Shown: in pieces, positions 4,595 through 12,562 of the stretch | How positions within the stretch are numbered: the first letter of the stretch is position 1 | Layout of the letters: the number at the start of each line of letters is the position of its first letter | Assembly (NCBI GenBank): GCA_948829205.1 | Contig: CAQLOA010000018.1 | Coordinates: 1-14,894 of the forward strand | Length of the DNA stretch: 14,894 nt | Direction: 5' to 3' | Origin: an uncultured Eggerthellaceae bacterium | Lineage (GTDB): Bacteria > Actinomycetota > Coriobacteriia > Coriobacteriales > Eggerthellaceae | The notes under the pieces: generated by a model | What the model saw: only the letters and a program-made list of their open reading frames with translations | Database searches by the model: none | What the model was told of the DNA's origin: nothing | Made by a program: the position numbers and the translations under genes

Positions 4595-7059
4595 TGGTCA
4601 AGCGTCTCCTGATGGGAAACGAGGCGTTCGCGCACGCCGCCCTAGAGGCGGGCGTGGGCGTCGTGGCGGGATACCCCGGCACGCCCTCGTCCGAACTCAT
4701 CGAAACCGTCGCCCGCCAGCACGCGAAGGGGGCCGCGCGTGGCGTGCACGTGGAATGGTCCACCAACGAGAAGGCGGCGCTGGAAGTGGCCGCTGCGGCG
4801 TCGATGTCCGGCGTGCGTGCCCTCTTCGCCTGCAAGCAGGTGGGCCTGAACGTGGCATCCGACGCCCTCATGTCGCTCAACTACGTGGGCGTGCGCGGCG
4901 GCCTCGTGCTGTTCGTCGCCGACGACCCTGGTCCTATTTCGTCCCAAACCGAGCAGGACACGCGGCGCTTCGCATCGTTTGCCAAGGTCCCGGTGCTCGA
5001 CCCGGCCAATCCCGAGCAAGGCTACCTTATGATGAAGGCGGCCTTCGACCTGTCCGAACGCTACGGCACGCCGGTCATCGTGCGCCCTACCACCCGCATC
5101 AGCCATGCGTCCACGTTCTTCGACATCGAAGGGGAGACGCAGGCCAGGCCTCCGCTCCGCATGCGCGACGTCCCCGGAGGGTACGTGGCCGACGGGTCGC
5201 AGGGCTTCGTGCGCGACCCCGACCGGTGGGTCATCTTCCCAAGGCGCTCCTACCAGGCGCACGGCGAGATCCTGGAACGCCTCGACAAGGTCACCCACAC
5301 GTTCTGCTACGACGAGCAGTTCGCGTGCTTCAACCCGGTGTTTCTGAACGGCAGGCAGGTGGAAGGCATCATGGACGACGGCGCCCTGGCATCGTCGGCC
5401 AGGTTGGGGATCGTGGCATGCGGCGACTCCGCCAGCTATGCGTTGGAGGCCCTGTCGCTTCTGCGCAAGGAATCGAAGCGCGCCGGGCTGCCTATGCCCG
5501 ACTACAAGTTCGTGCAGATAGGCACGCCTTACCCGGCCCCGCGCCGCATCCTCACGCGCTTCTTCAAGGGGCTGTCCGACATCATCGTCTTCGAGGAGCT
5601 CGACTCCGTCGTCGAGGAGGAGCTGCTGAAGATCGCGGGGAACAGCTTCCTTGCGCCGACGGTGCACGGTAAGCTCACGGGCGAGGCCTCCACGCGCGGC
5701 GAGAACTCCACGGAAGACATCGCCATGCGCATCGCGCGCTTCTTCGACAAGTGCGGCCATCGCGACGGCAGCGGCTCCGTCGCCGAAGGCGACCGGTCGT
5801 CCGAGGAGGCGCACCGCGAGAGCGCCGTCGAGGCTCGGCGCACGGCCATACAGAAGCGCAAGACCTATTCCGAGATGGTCGAGCGCGTGCTGGGGCCCGC
5901 AGCCTTGTACGAGTACGGCAGCGACCTTCCGCCCAGGCCGCCCGTGCTTTGCTCGGGGTGCCCGCACCGCGGAAGCTTCTACGCGGTGAAGCGCGCCCTG
6001 TCCCAGATCGGCGTGTCGCGCGACGATGCCGTCTTCTGCGGCGACATCGGATGCTACACGCTGGGCAACGCCGACCCGCTGGACGCCGTCGACACCTGCC
6101 TTTGCATGGGTGCGGGAATCACCATGGCCCAGGGATTCGCGGCAACCAACCCGTCCAAGAAGAACATCGCCTTCGTCGGCGACTCCACGTTCTTCGCCAG
6201 CGGGCTTACGGGTGTCGCGAACGCCGTTTACAACGACCACGACATCACGCTTTTCGTGCTGGACAACTCGACCACGGCAATGACGGGCATGCAGCCCCAC
6301 CCCGGAACCGGCCTCACCCTGATGGGCGGCCAGGTGTCTCCGCTCGAAATCGCGCGCGTGCTTCAGGCTCTAGGCGTGAAGTCGGTGCATGTCGCCGACC
6401 CACTGAACCGCAGCGCGGCAGAAGACGCCGCGATCAAGGCGCTGAAGGTGCAGGGCCCTTCCGCCGTCATCTTCCAGAGCCCCTGCATCTGGTTGAAGAA
6501 GAACGACCGCGCCGCGCGCGTGAACATGCACAAATGCACGGGATGCAAGAAGTGCATAACCGAGATAGGGTGCCCTGCCGTCGGTTTCGACATGCACGCC
6601 CGCGGGGCGAAAAGCGGCAAGAGGGGGCAGGCGCGCATAGACGTGTCGCAATGCAACGGATGCTCGCTGTGCGCCCAGGTGTGCCCGTTCCAGGCCATCC
6701 GCGTGTTCAAGCGCGAAGAGCTCGCGACCCTCGACCCCATAAAGGAGCTGGAGACCGGAAGGGATGCAGGCGTCGCCCGCATGGCGCTTGGAAGCGTGTC
6801 GGAAGACGGCGAGGTGCAGTACGCTCCCGACAGCCCGCAGCAGGATGCCAGGATAGAAGGCGCCGCCGCGCCGTTGCCGGTGGAAGAGCCCGCTGACGAA
6901 CGCGAACCTTCCGAAGAGCCTGACGAAACGCTCGAGGAAGCTTCGGAAGAGGCGCCGGAAGCCGTCCCCGAGGCAGCGCCCGAAGCCACTCTCGAGGCGG
7001 CGCTCGACGGCCTGTTCGCGGGGCAGGTCTTCATCGACCTGGAAGAAGGCAGCGAATGA
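4594..7059 (+). CDS. iorA: Indolepyruvate ferredoxin oxidoreductase, alpha subunit, with acidic C-terminal extension
   Basis: IorA with IorB oxidatively decarboxylates aryl pyruvates to aryl-acetyl-CoA using thiamine diphosphate, CoA and ferredoxin. The 821 residues run: an N-terminal pyrimidine-binding domain with GYPGTPSSE (26-34) and EWSTNEKAALEVA; a middle domain; CSGCPHRGSF (453-462); a TPP domain with GDIGCYTLG (from 483) and GDSTFFASG (from 529) followed by DNSTTAMTGMQPHPGTG; then two ferredoxin-like clusters, C648/C651/C654/C660 and C687/C690/C693/C697, each last cysteine followed by proline. Usual IorA is about 600-650 residues. Here there is a polar insert near 385-425 and an E/P/A-rich tail from about 706, with repeated PEA units. 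The start gives the family N-terminus; in-frame reading upstream runs through purE and is not coding. It overlaps iorB by 4 bp. Confidence 0.95.
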   Translation: MVKRLLMGNEAFAHAALEAGVGVVAGYPGTPSSELIETVARQHAKGAARGVHVEWSTNEKAALEVAAAASMSGVRALFACKQVGLNVASDALMSLNYVGVRGGLVLFVADDPGPISSQTEQDTRRFASFAKVPVLDPANPEQGYLMMKAAFDLSERYGTPVIVRPTTRISHASTFFDIEGETQARPPLRMRDVPGGYVADGSQGFVRDPDRWVIFPRRSYQAHGEILERLDKVTHTFCYDEQFACFNPVFLNGRQVEGIMDDGALASSARLGIVACGDSASYALEALSLLRKESKRAGLPMPDYKFVQIGTPYPAPRRILTRFFKGLSDIIVFEELDSVVEEELLKIAGNSFLAPTVHGKLTGEASTRGENSTEDIAMRIARFFDKCGHRDGSGSVAEGDRSSEEAHRESAVEARRTAIQKRKTYSEMVERVLGPAALYEYGSDLPPRPPVLCSGCPHRGSFYAVKRALSQIGVSRDDAVFCGDIGCYTLGNADPLDAVDTCLCMGAGITMAQGFAATNPSKKNIAFVGDSTFFASGLTGVANAVYNDHDITLFVLDNSTTAMTGMQPHPGTGLTLMGGQVSPLEIARVLQALGVKSVHVADPLNRSAAEDAAIKALKVQGPSAVIFQSPCIWLKKNDRAARVNMHKCTGCKKCITEIGCPAVGFDMHARGAKSGKRGQARIDVSQCNGCSLCAQVCPFQAIRVFKREELATLDPIKELETGRDAGVARMALGSVSEDGEVQYAPDSPQQDARIEGAAAPLPVEEPADEREPSEEPDETLEEASEEAPEAVPEAAPEATLEAALDGLFAGQVFIDLEEGSE

Positions 7060-7697
7060 TCAACGTGATCCTTGCAGGAGTCGGTGGCCAAGGAACGGTG
7101 CTTGCGGCGAAGATCCTGGCGGTCGCGGCTGCGTCGCGTGGGTGGAACGTCCGCACCACCGAGACCATAGGCATGGCGCAGCGCGGCGGAAGCGTGGTGT
7201 CGCACGTCCGCATGGGGAACAACGGCGAGGACATCCATTCCCCGATGGTCACCAGGGGCACGGCGAACCTGATCGTCGCATTCGAGCCCGGCGAGGCGGC
7301 GCGCGCCCTCCCATACCTTGCGCGCTCGGGAACCATCGTCATGGCCACTACCCCCATCGAGCCGGTGTCCTCCACGTTGAACGTCTCCGGCTACGACGTG
7401 CCCGAGATCGTCGAGAACATACAGCTCGCCCTGTATAACGCCATGGTGCGCAACATCGCCCAGGAGAAAGGCTCCGGGCCGGGCCAGGCGCGCCTGTTCA
7501 CCGTCGACGACATGGCGGTCACCGACGCGCTCGGCGGCAACCGCAAGGTGCTGAACTCGATCATGATTGCCGAGGCCGTGCGGGCGGGATGCCTTCCCTT
7601 CACCGAGGAGGAGCTGTGCGCCGCGGTGACCGTCTGCGTGAAGCCGCAGTACGCCGACATGAACATCCAAGCCATCCGCATGGCGCTCGGCTTCTAG
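7056..7697 (+). CDS. iorB: Indolepyruvate ferredoxin oxidoreductase, beta subunit
   Basis: The 213-residue protein is the small subunit of the IorAB complex, equivalent to the gamma domain of 2-oxoacid:ferredoxin oxidoreductases. It opens with MINVILAGVGGQGTVLAAKIL, whose GVGGQG (8-13) is the diagnostic glycine-rich motif. It continues with TETIGMAQRGGSVVSHVRMG, the conserved segment of the POR gamma family, and is close to the usual length. ATG at 7056 overlaps the TGA of iorA in an ATGA arrangement, which suggests translational coupling and a fixed subunit ratio. It is the last gene of the purE-iorA-iorB block; 126 bp with a probable new promoter follow. Confidence 0.95.
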   Translation: MINVILAGVGGQGTVLAAKILAVAAASRGWNVRTTETIGMAQRGGSVVSHVRMGNNGEDIHSPMVTRGTANLIVAFEPGEAARALPYLARSGTIVMATTPIEPVSSTLNVSGYDVPEIVENIQLALYNAMVRNIAQEKGSGPGQARLFTVDDMAVTDALGGNRKVLNSIMIAEAVRAGCLPFTEEELCAAVTVCVKPQYADMNIQAIRMALGF

Positions 7698-7777
7698 GCC
7701 GCCGTCGCGCATTCCCGCCGTTTCGGCCAATCCGTCTTTCCCCGGGCTGGCGTCCACGAAACCGGTCCTATAAGTTG

Positions 7778-7783
7778 TACAAT
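7778..7783 (+). promoter_or_regulatory. Candidate -10 box for cydAB
   Basis: TACAAT lies 41 bp before the cydA ATG, in the 126-bp gap after iorB. A second A/T-rich hexamer, TATAAG, starts at 7769. The gap otherwise shows only a weak 5-bp stem (GGCCG/CGGCC with a long loop) just after iorB, not enough to call a terminator. I cannot identify a redox-regulator operator here. Confidence 0.42.
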
Positions 7784-7823
7784 CGAAGGACGTAATTGAA
7801 ACGGGACAAGGGAAGGCAGGAAA

Positions 7824-9425
7824 ATGGATCAAGTCCTTCTGTCCAGAGCCCAGTTCGCGCTCACCGCCGGTTACCATTTCATCTTCGTGCCCATCACGAT
7901 AGGCATCGGCTTGATCACGGCCATCTTCGTGACGCGTGCGTTCAGGTCGAAGGATCCGGAAGACGACGCCCTGGCGCGTATGTGGGTGAAGATCTACGCC
8001 GCCACGTTCGCCATAGGCGTCGCCACCGGCATCACCATGGAATTCTCCTTCGGCACCAACTGGGCCGCCTACTCGCGGTTCGTCGGCGACATCTTCGGGG
8101 CGCCGCTGGCCGCCGAGGCCCTGTTCGCCTTCTTCCTCGAATCCATCTTCCTGGGCTTCCTCATTTTCGGTAGGAAGAAGATCAAGCCGGCCCTCTACGT
8201 GGCGTCGGCATGGCTCACGTTCGCGGGATCGGCGCTCTCGGCGCTGTGGATCCTCATCGCGAACTCGTGGATGCAGACCCCTGCCGGCGCCGTGGTCTCG
8301 CCCGATGGCTCCGAGGCCGTGATCACCGACTTCTTCGCGGCCGCCTTCAACCCGTCCACGCTGCCCCGGTACGCGCACACCGTGCTCAGCCTGCTGGTCA
8401 TGGGAGCGTTCGTCACCATTGCCGTCGCCGCGTGGTACATGCATAAGAAGAACCCGCAGCGCCTCGCCGCCGCCCGCAAGATGATGTTCACCGGCGTGCT
8501 GGTGGGCATAGTGTCCACCGGATGCCTGCTGGCGTCGGCCCATTCGTCCGCCGTCGAGGTCTGGGACGAGCAGCCCACCAAGATGGCGATGATGGAAGGG
8601 TTGTACGAAACCGAGGTTCCGGGCCTTGCACTTGCAGGAGTGGTCGACGAGTCGTCCGAGGAGCTTTCCGCGATCGAGATCCCCGGCGGAACCAGCTTCC
8701 TCGCCACCGGCACGTGGGACACCGAGTACCCGGGGCTGAACGAGCTTGCCCAAACCGAGCAGTTCTCCGACATCGAGGTCGACCAGATGCCCGTGAACTT
8801 CGTGTTCCAGACCTACCACCTCATGGTCGCGATGTTCGGGCTTGTGTGCCTGATCCTGCTGTTGGCGCTCGTGTTCGGCCGCCGCAAGCAGATAGAGGCA
8901 GGCCGCGGGGTTGCGGGAATGAAGTGGCTGCAATGGGTGCTCATCCTCTCGCCCATCGTGCCTTTCTTGGCCATCCAGTCGGGCTGGCTCACCGCCGAGG
9001 TCGGCCGCCAGCCGTACGTGGTCTACCCGTCGAACTCTGCACCCGACGGCGTGTCCCTCCTGACCTCCGAAGGAACCAGCGCCTCGGTGCAGCCCTTCGA
9101 GCTGGTGCTTACCCTCGTGCTGTTCTTCGTGGTCTACGCCATGCTGTTCGTCGGCTGGGCCCGGGTGATAGGCCGCTTCGTTTCGGAAGGCCCCGTGCAT
9201 GACGGCCCCGTCGCCGTGACGACGTCCGACGCCGACATCAGCTTCAAGGGCCTCGCGTCACAAGGCCAATCCGATGCCGGTGCCTCCAGCTCCGGCGACG
9301 CTGGCGATCGGCTCGACGTCGAGCTCGAGGAATACGTCGAGGAGTCGGACGCCGATGCGCCCGACGTTGAAGAGGGTCTTATCGAGCCACTTGACGCGAC
9401 TGCGAAGGGGGGCGATGCGAAATGA
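7824..9425 (+). CDS. cydA: Cytochrome bd ubiquinol/menaquinol oxidase subunit I
   Basis: CydA carries the quinol site and the three haems of cytochrome bd, reducing oxygen to water at the cytoplasmic membrane. Starting LSRAQFALTAGYHFIFVPITIGIGL, it has the expected haem ligands: H18, H185 (RYAHT) and M334 (HLMVAM). The quinol-site lysine and glutamate are K253 and E258 (PTKMAMMEG), and GRQPYVVY is present. About 65 residues separate E258 from the M334 helix region, so this is a short-Q-loop form, unlike the long-loop Escherichia enzyme. After the last helix a hydrophilic acidic tail of roughly 70 residues extends to residue 533, including DVELEEYVEESDADAPDVEE; this is not needed by the family. 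AAGGGAAGGCAGG supplies the ribosome binding site. The gene overlaps cydB by 4 bp. Confidence 0.96.
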   Translation: MDQVLLSRAQFALTAGYHFIFVPITIGIGLITAIFVTRAFRSKDPEDDALARMWVKIYAATFAIGVATGITMEFSFGTNWAAYSRFVGDIFGAPLAAEALFAFFLESIFLGFLIFGRKKIKPALYVASAWLTFAGSALSALWILIANSWMQTPAGAVVSPDGSEAVITDFFAAAFNPSTLPRYAHTVLSLLVMGAFVTIAVAAWYMHKKNPQRLAAARKMMFTGVLVGIVSTGCLLASAHSSAVEVWDEQPTKMAMMEGLYETEVPGLALAGVVDESSEELSAIEIPGGTSFLATGTWDTEYPGLNELAQTEQFSDIEVDQMPVNFVFQTYHLMVAMFGLVCLILLLALVFGRRKQIEAGRGVAGMKWLQWVLILSPIVPFLAIQSGWLTAEVGRQPYVVYPSNSAPDGVSLLTSEGTSASVQPFELVLTLVLFFVVYAMLFVGWARVIGRFVSEGPVHDGPVAVTTSDADISFKGLASQGQSDAGASSSGDAGDRLDVELEEYVEESDADAPDVEEGLIEPLDATAKGGDAK

Positions 9426-10456
9426 GCGCGCTCGCAATCCTCTGGTACTTCCTGATCTTCCTGCTTATCGCAGGCTATTTCATCCTTGACGGCTTCGACC
9501 TGGGAGTGGGCACGCTGTTCCCGTTCCTATGCAAGACCGAGCAAGACAAGGCCATCGCGCGCCGCTCCATCGGGCCGGTGTGGGACGGCAACGAGGTCTG
9601 GCTCCTCACGGCGGGCGGTGCGCTCTTCGCTGCATTCCCCGACGCCTATGCCACCACCTTCTCGGGCTTCTACCTGGCGATCATGCTCGTGCTGTTCGCG
9701 CTCATAGTGCGTGCGGTCAGCTTCGAGTTCCATGCCGGCGACCCCAAGTGGCGCAAGGTGTGGGACGTCTGCTTCTTCGTGGGGTCGGCCCTTCCGGCAC
9801 TGCTGTTCGGAGTCGCCGTCGGGAACGTGATCGCCGGAATCCCCATGGACGCGCAAGGCAACTACATCGGCGTGCCCCTGCTTGGGCTGATCACGCCGTT
9901 CACGCTGCTCACGGGGCTGCTCGGGCTTTCCATGTTCGTCGCGGCCGGGGCATGCTGGCTGGCCCTGAAGGCCCCCATCGACTCCGACCTGCGCACCCGC
10001 GCCCTCAGGGTCAAGACGTTTGCGCAATGGGTTGCGGTGGGGCTGTTCATCCTGGCCACCGTGTGCATGGTGTTCATGTACGGCGGCCTTATAGCGTGGG
10101 CATCCGAGCTGTTCATCGTGCGCATGCTGTTCGCGGTGCTGTTCGCCGCCTGCATGCTGGCGTCCATCGTGGCCGACCGCATGCAGGGCGCCCGCAGCGA
10201 CCTCGTTGCGTTCGTGCTGCAAAGCGGTGCGGCGGCGACGCTTGTGTTCCTGGTGGCGTTCAGCATGTTCCCCAACCTGGTGAACGCATCCGCCGACAGC
10301 ATCGGCCCGGCCATCACGCTGATGTCCGCAGGCGCAAGCGAGCTTTCGCTTTTCTGCATGACGGTGATACTGTGCATAGGGCTTCCGTTCGTGCTGGTCT
10401 ATCATGTGCTGATATACCGCACTTTCAGGGGTCGCGTGGCACTTGAAGCCCATTAG
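9422..10456 (+). CDS. cydB: Cytochrome bd oxidase subunit II
   Basis: This 344-residue membrane protein is the second core subunit of cytochrome bd and pairs with CydA. The N-terminus has LDGFDLGVGTLFPF (from 22), and IGPVWDGNEVWLLTAGGALFAAFP (from 50) is the CydB signature. The remaining helices match the usual nine-helix layout, and the length is normal. The start overlaps the cydA stop (ATGA, 9422-9425), so the subunits are translationally coupled. The cydDC transporter genes needed for assembly are not adjacent. No terminator is evident after the stop; a new set of -10-like boxes begins within a few bases. Confidence 0.96.
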   Translation: MSALAILWYFLIFLLIAGYFILDGFDLGVGTLFPFLCKTEQDKAIARRSIGPVWDGNEVWLLTAGGALFAAFPDAYATTFSGFYLAIMLVLFALIVRAVSFEFHAGDPKWRKVWDVCFFVGSALPALLFGVAVGNVIAGIPMDAQGNYIGVPLLGLITPFTLLTGLLGLSMFVAAGACWLALKAPIDSDLRTRALRVKTFAQWVAVGLFILATVCMVFMYGGLIAWASELFIVRMLFAVLFAACMLASIVADRMQGARSDLVAFVLQSGAAATLVFLVAFSMFPNLVNASADSIGPAITLMSAGASELSLFCMTVILCIGLPFVLVYHVLIYRTFRGRVALEAH

Positions 10457-10459
10457 GGT

Positions 10460-10505
10460 TACAATAATTTCCAACTATCGAAACGCAGCATACACGCAAT
10501 ACAAT
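10460..10505 (+). promoter_or_regulatory. Two candidate -10 boxes before the DUF4190-like gene
   Basis: TACAAT occurs twice in the 65-bp gap after cydB, at 10460-10465 and 10500-10505. The second lies only 16 bp from the ATG at 10522, so a transcript from it would have a very short leader. Neither has an obvious -35. A/T content rises sharply in this gap compared with the flanking genes. Confidence 0.4.
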
Positions 10506-10521
10506 CCAGATAGGACGGAAG

Positions 10522-11628
10522 ATGCCTGACAACATGAATCCTTACATGGATTCTGGGATGAACCCCAACGGATACATGCCCGGCTATGGGCAGCCCGGAT
10601 ACGTCGACGAGACGAACCCCTATGCGGCGGGCTGGGATCAAGGCCAGTACGGCGTGCCGCAGGGCTATCCGGGAATGCCGCAGCAGGGCATGATGCCGGA
10701 AGAATACATCAATCCTGGCAACATGGCCTCGCCTCAGGACATCTACGCCAACCAGGCGGCCCAGATGGGAGGCATGCCTGGCCAGTACGGGATGCCTTAC
10801 GCCGACCCCAACATGCCCTACGGCGACCCAGGGTATGGCATGGGACAGCCCTATGCCGACCCCTATGCGCAGCCGTCGTACCCCATGGGCCAGCCCCAGT
10901 ACGATCCCATGCAGCAGGTTGCGATGCCTGGGCAGACTGGTCAGCAGGCCCCCGTGTCGCCGGCCCAGACCGGCGGGTTCGAGAACCCCATGCAGGCCGC
11001 CCAGCAGGCGATGGCCGAGCCTCAGGTTCCTGCGGCCATGCCTCAGCCCGACCCTGCAGCCCAGGCCGCAGCGGCTGCGGCGGAGGCGCAGGCGAAGCAG
11101 CAGGCCGCACAGCACCTTCAGCAGGTGCAGGCCGCGCAGCAGCAGATCAAGCAGCAGGCCGCGCAGCAGCAGGCAAGCCAGCAGGCCGCGCAGCAGCCCA
11201 AGCAGCAACCCCAGCAACCGGCCAAGAAGCAGAAGCGTCCGCAGGCCCAGATGCAGCCCATGCCCACGGTGGGAATCCCGGTCGTGAACCCGGCGAAGGC
11301 CACGAAGGGCCGCGCCACGTTGGCGCTCATGCTCAGCATCCTGTCCATAATCCTGGCGCTTGTTCCGCCCGTCGGGCTGATCCTGGCCATCGTGGCGCGC
11401 AAGATCGCGAAGAGTTACAAGAAGAACGGCGGCCGCGCCGGGTCCGGCGATGCGGCGGCCGTGTTCAGCCTGGTGGGAATAGTCTTCTCCGTGATCATGT
11501 GCGGCTTGCTCGTATGGTTCGTCGGTTACGTGAACGGCGCGCTCATCGGCTCGAAGGCTTACATGAACCCCATCTCGTTCTTCAACAACAGCCCCCTCGG
11601 GTCCATTTTCAAGATCCCCACGTCCTAG
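10522..11628 (+). CDS. Low-complexity N-terminus plus two-helix membrane domain (DUF4190-like)
   Basis: The 368-residue protein has three parts. Residues 1 to about 150 are disordered-looking and rich in Pro, Gly, Tyr, Met and Gln, with repeated short units such as GYG, PYADP and YPGMPQ. Residues about 150-250 are Gln/Ala-rich, with long runs of QQAAQ-like repeats ending in a basic patch (KKQKRPQ). The C-terminal third has two membrane helices (about 266-292 and 312-338) joined by the basic loop ARKIAKSYKKNGGRAGSGD, resembling DUF4190 proteins of Actinomycetota. No enzyme motif is visible. Topology probably leaves the long N-terminus in the cytoplasm. GGACGG before the ATG serves as ribosome binding site. 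It lies between cydAB and a corC-like gene, has its own -10-like boxes, and its function is unknown. Confidence 0.8.
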   Translation: MPDNMNPYMDSGMNPNGYMPGYGQPGYVDETNPYAAGWDQGQYGVPQGYPGMPQQGMMPEEYINPGNMASPQDIYANQAAQMGGMPGQYGMPYADPNMPYGDPGYGMGQPYADPYAQPSYPMGQPQYDPMQQVAMPGQTGQQAPVSPAQTGGFENPMQAAQQAMAEPQVPAAMPQPDPAAQAAAAAAEAQAKQQAAQHLQQVQAAQQQIKQQAAQQQASQQAAQQPKQQPQQPAKKQKRPQAQMQPMPTVGIPVVNPAKATKGRATLALMLSILSIILALVPPVGLILAIVARKIAKSYKKNGGRAGSGDAAAVFSLVGIVFSVIMCGLLVWFVGYVNGALIGSKAYMNPISFFNNSPLGSIFKIPTS

Positions 11629-11689
11629 GTCCGAAGGCGCGCCCTGGGCTCTGCGAGGCCGGGAGCGGCAAGGTCGATAGCTGGAACAG

Positions 11690-12520
11690 ATGGAAAAGGA
11701 ACAAGCCAAAGACAAGGACAGGAGCAAGCCGAACTTCCTGGAGCGCCTGACCGGCGCGAAGAGGGAGTCTGCCTCCGAGGACGAGATACGCGAGCTCGTC
11801 GACGACACCGAGGAACTCGCCGAGGACGAGAAGCGGATGATCCGCGACATCATCAGCCTTGGCGACACCACGGTGAACGAGATATGCACGCCGCGCGTCG
11901 ACGTCATGCTGGTGCGCGACGACGAGACGGGGCGCACCGCGCTGGAGCGCATGCGGGGAACGGGGTACTCCCGGCTTCCGGTGTGCCGCGGCGACATCGA
12001 CGACGTCATCGGCATAGTCAACTACAAGGACCTCATCGGCCCTCTCATGGACGGTTCCATAGACGACTGCGTGGTCAAGTTCATGTACGACGCGATGTTC
12101 GTCCCCGAGACGAAGGACGTCATACCGCTGCTTGGAGAGATGCAGGCAAGCCACCAGCAGATGGCCATCGTCGTGGACGAGTACGGCGGCACCGAAGGCC
12201 TGATCACCATCGAGGACATAATCGAGGAGATCGTCGGCGAGATAGCCGACGAGTCGGACGTCGGAGGCGAGCTCATCGAGCTTCTTGGAGTGGGCGACTG
12301 GCGTGCTGACGGGCGCTTCTCCGTCGAGGACGCCATGGAGCTGGGATGGCCGGTCCAGCCTTCCGACGACTACGAGACCGTGGCCGGGTGGCTGCTTGCC
12401 GCTACCGACTCGGTTCCCGACACCGGCGACTCGATCGAGGTGGACGGCTACGAGTTCACCATCGAGAAGATGCGGCGCTCGCGCATTTCCAAGGTGCGCG
12501 TGCAAAGGAAGCAGGATTAG
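11690..12520 (+). CDS. CorC/HlyC-like CBS-domain protein
   Basis: The 276-residue soluble protein has a charged N-terminus, a pair of CBS domains (about residues 66-120 and 128-188) and a C-terminal CorC_HlyC domain (about 200-274). TVNEICTPRVDVM opens the first CBS, and VVDEYGGTEGLITIEDIIEEIVGEI ends the second; both are hallmarks of the CorC/hemolysin C family. The CBS pair typically binds adenine nucleotides. The N-terminal membrane DUF21/CNNM domain found in many Gram-positive members is absent, so it resembles Escherichia CorC, which is linked to magnesium and cobalt efflux. I found no transporter partner here. No strong Shine-Dalgarno precedes the ATG. The 61-bp gap after the DUF4190-like gene shows no terminator, so cotranscription is possible. 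Confidence 0.88.
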   Translation: MEKEQAKDKDRSKPNFLERLTGAKRESASEDEIRELVDDTEELAEDEKRMIRDIISLGDTTVNEICTPRVDVMLVRDDETGRTALERMRGTGYSRLPVCRGDIDDVIGIVNYKDLIGPLMDGSIDDCVVKFMYDAMFVPETKDVIPLLGEMQASHQQMAIVVDEYGGTEGLITIEDIIEEIVGEIADESDVGGELIELLGVGDWRADGRFSVEDAMELGWPVQPSDDYETVAGWLLAATDSVPDTGDSIEVDGYEFTIEKMRRSRISKVRVQRKQD

Positions 12521-12540
12521 CGTCGCCCGCGCGGCCGGGG

Positions 12541-12562
12541 GGTGCGCCTATGGTGCGCCTAT
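12541..12562 (+). repeat. Tandem duplication of an 11-bp unit
   Basis: GGTGCGCCTAT occurs twice with no gap (12541-12551 and 12552-12562). The second copy forms the outer end of the left arm of the long inverted repeat; the first lies just outside it. Confidence 0.85.

Noticed and set aside
4642..6300. Minus-strand frame of 552 codons opposite iorA
   Set aside because: Composition is biased toward V, A, R, H and D with no recognisable motif; the opposite strand is unambiguous iorA.
7698..7730. Possible terminator after iorB (GGCCG/CGGCC)
   Set aside because: The stem is only 5 bp with a loop of over 20 nt and no adjacent T-tract.
6363..9200. Very long minus-strand open frame (945 codons) opposite iorA, iorB and cydA
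   Set aside because: It is rich in His, Arg, Gly and Asp with no domain, crosses three convincing genes, and is the expected antisense shadow of GC-rich codon use.
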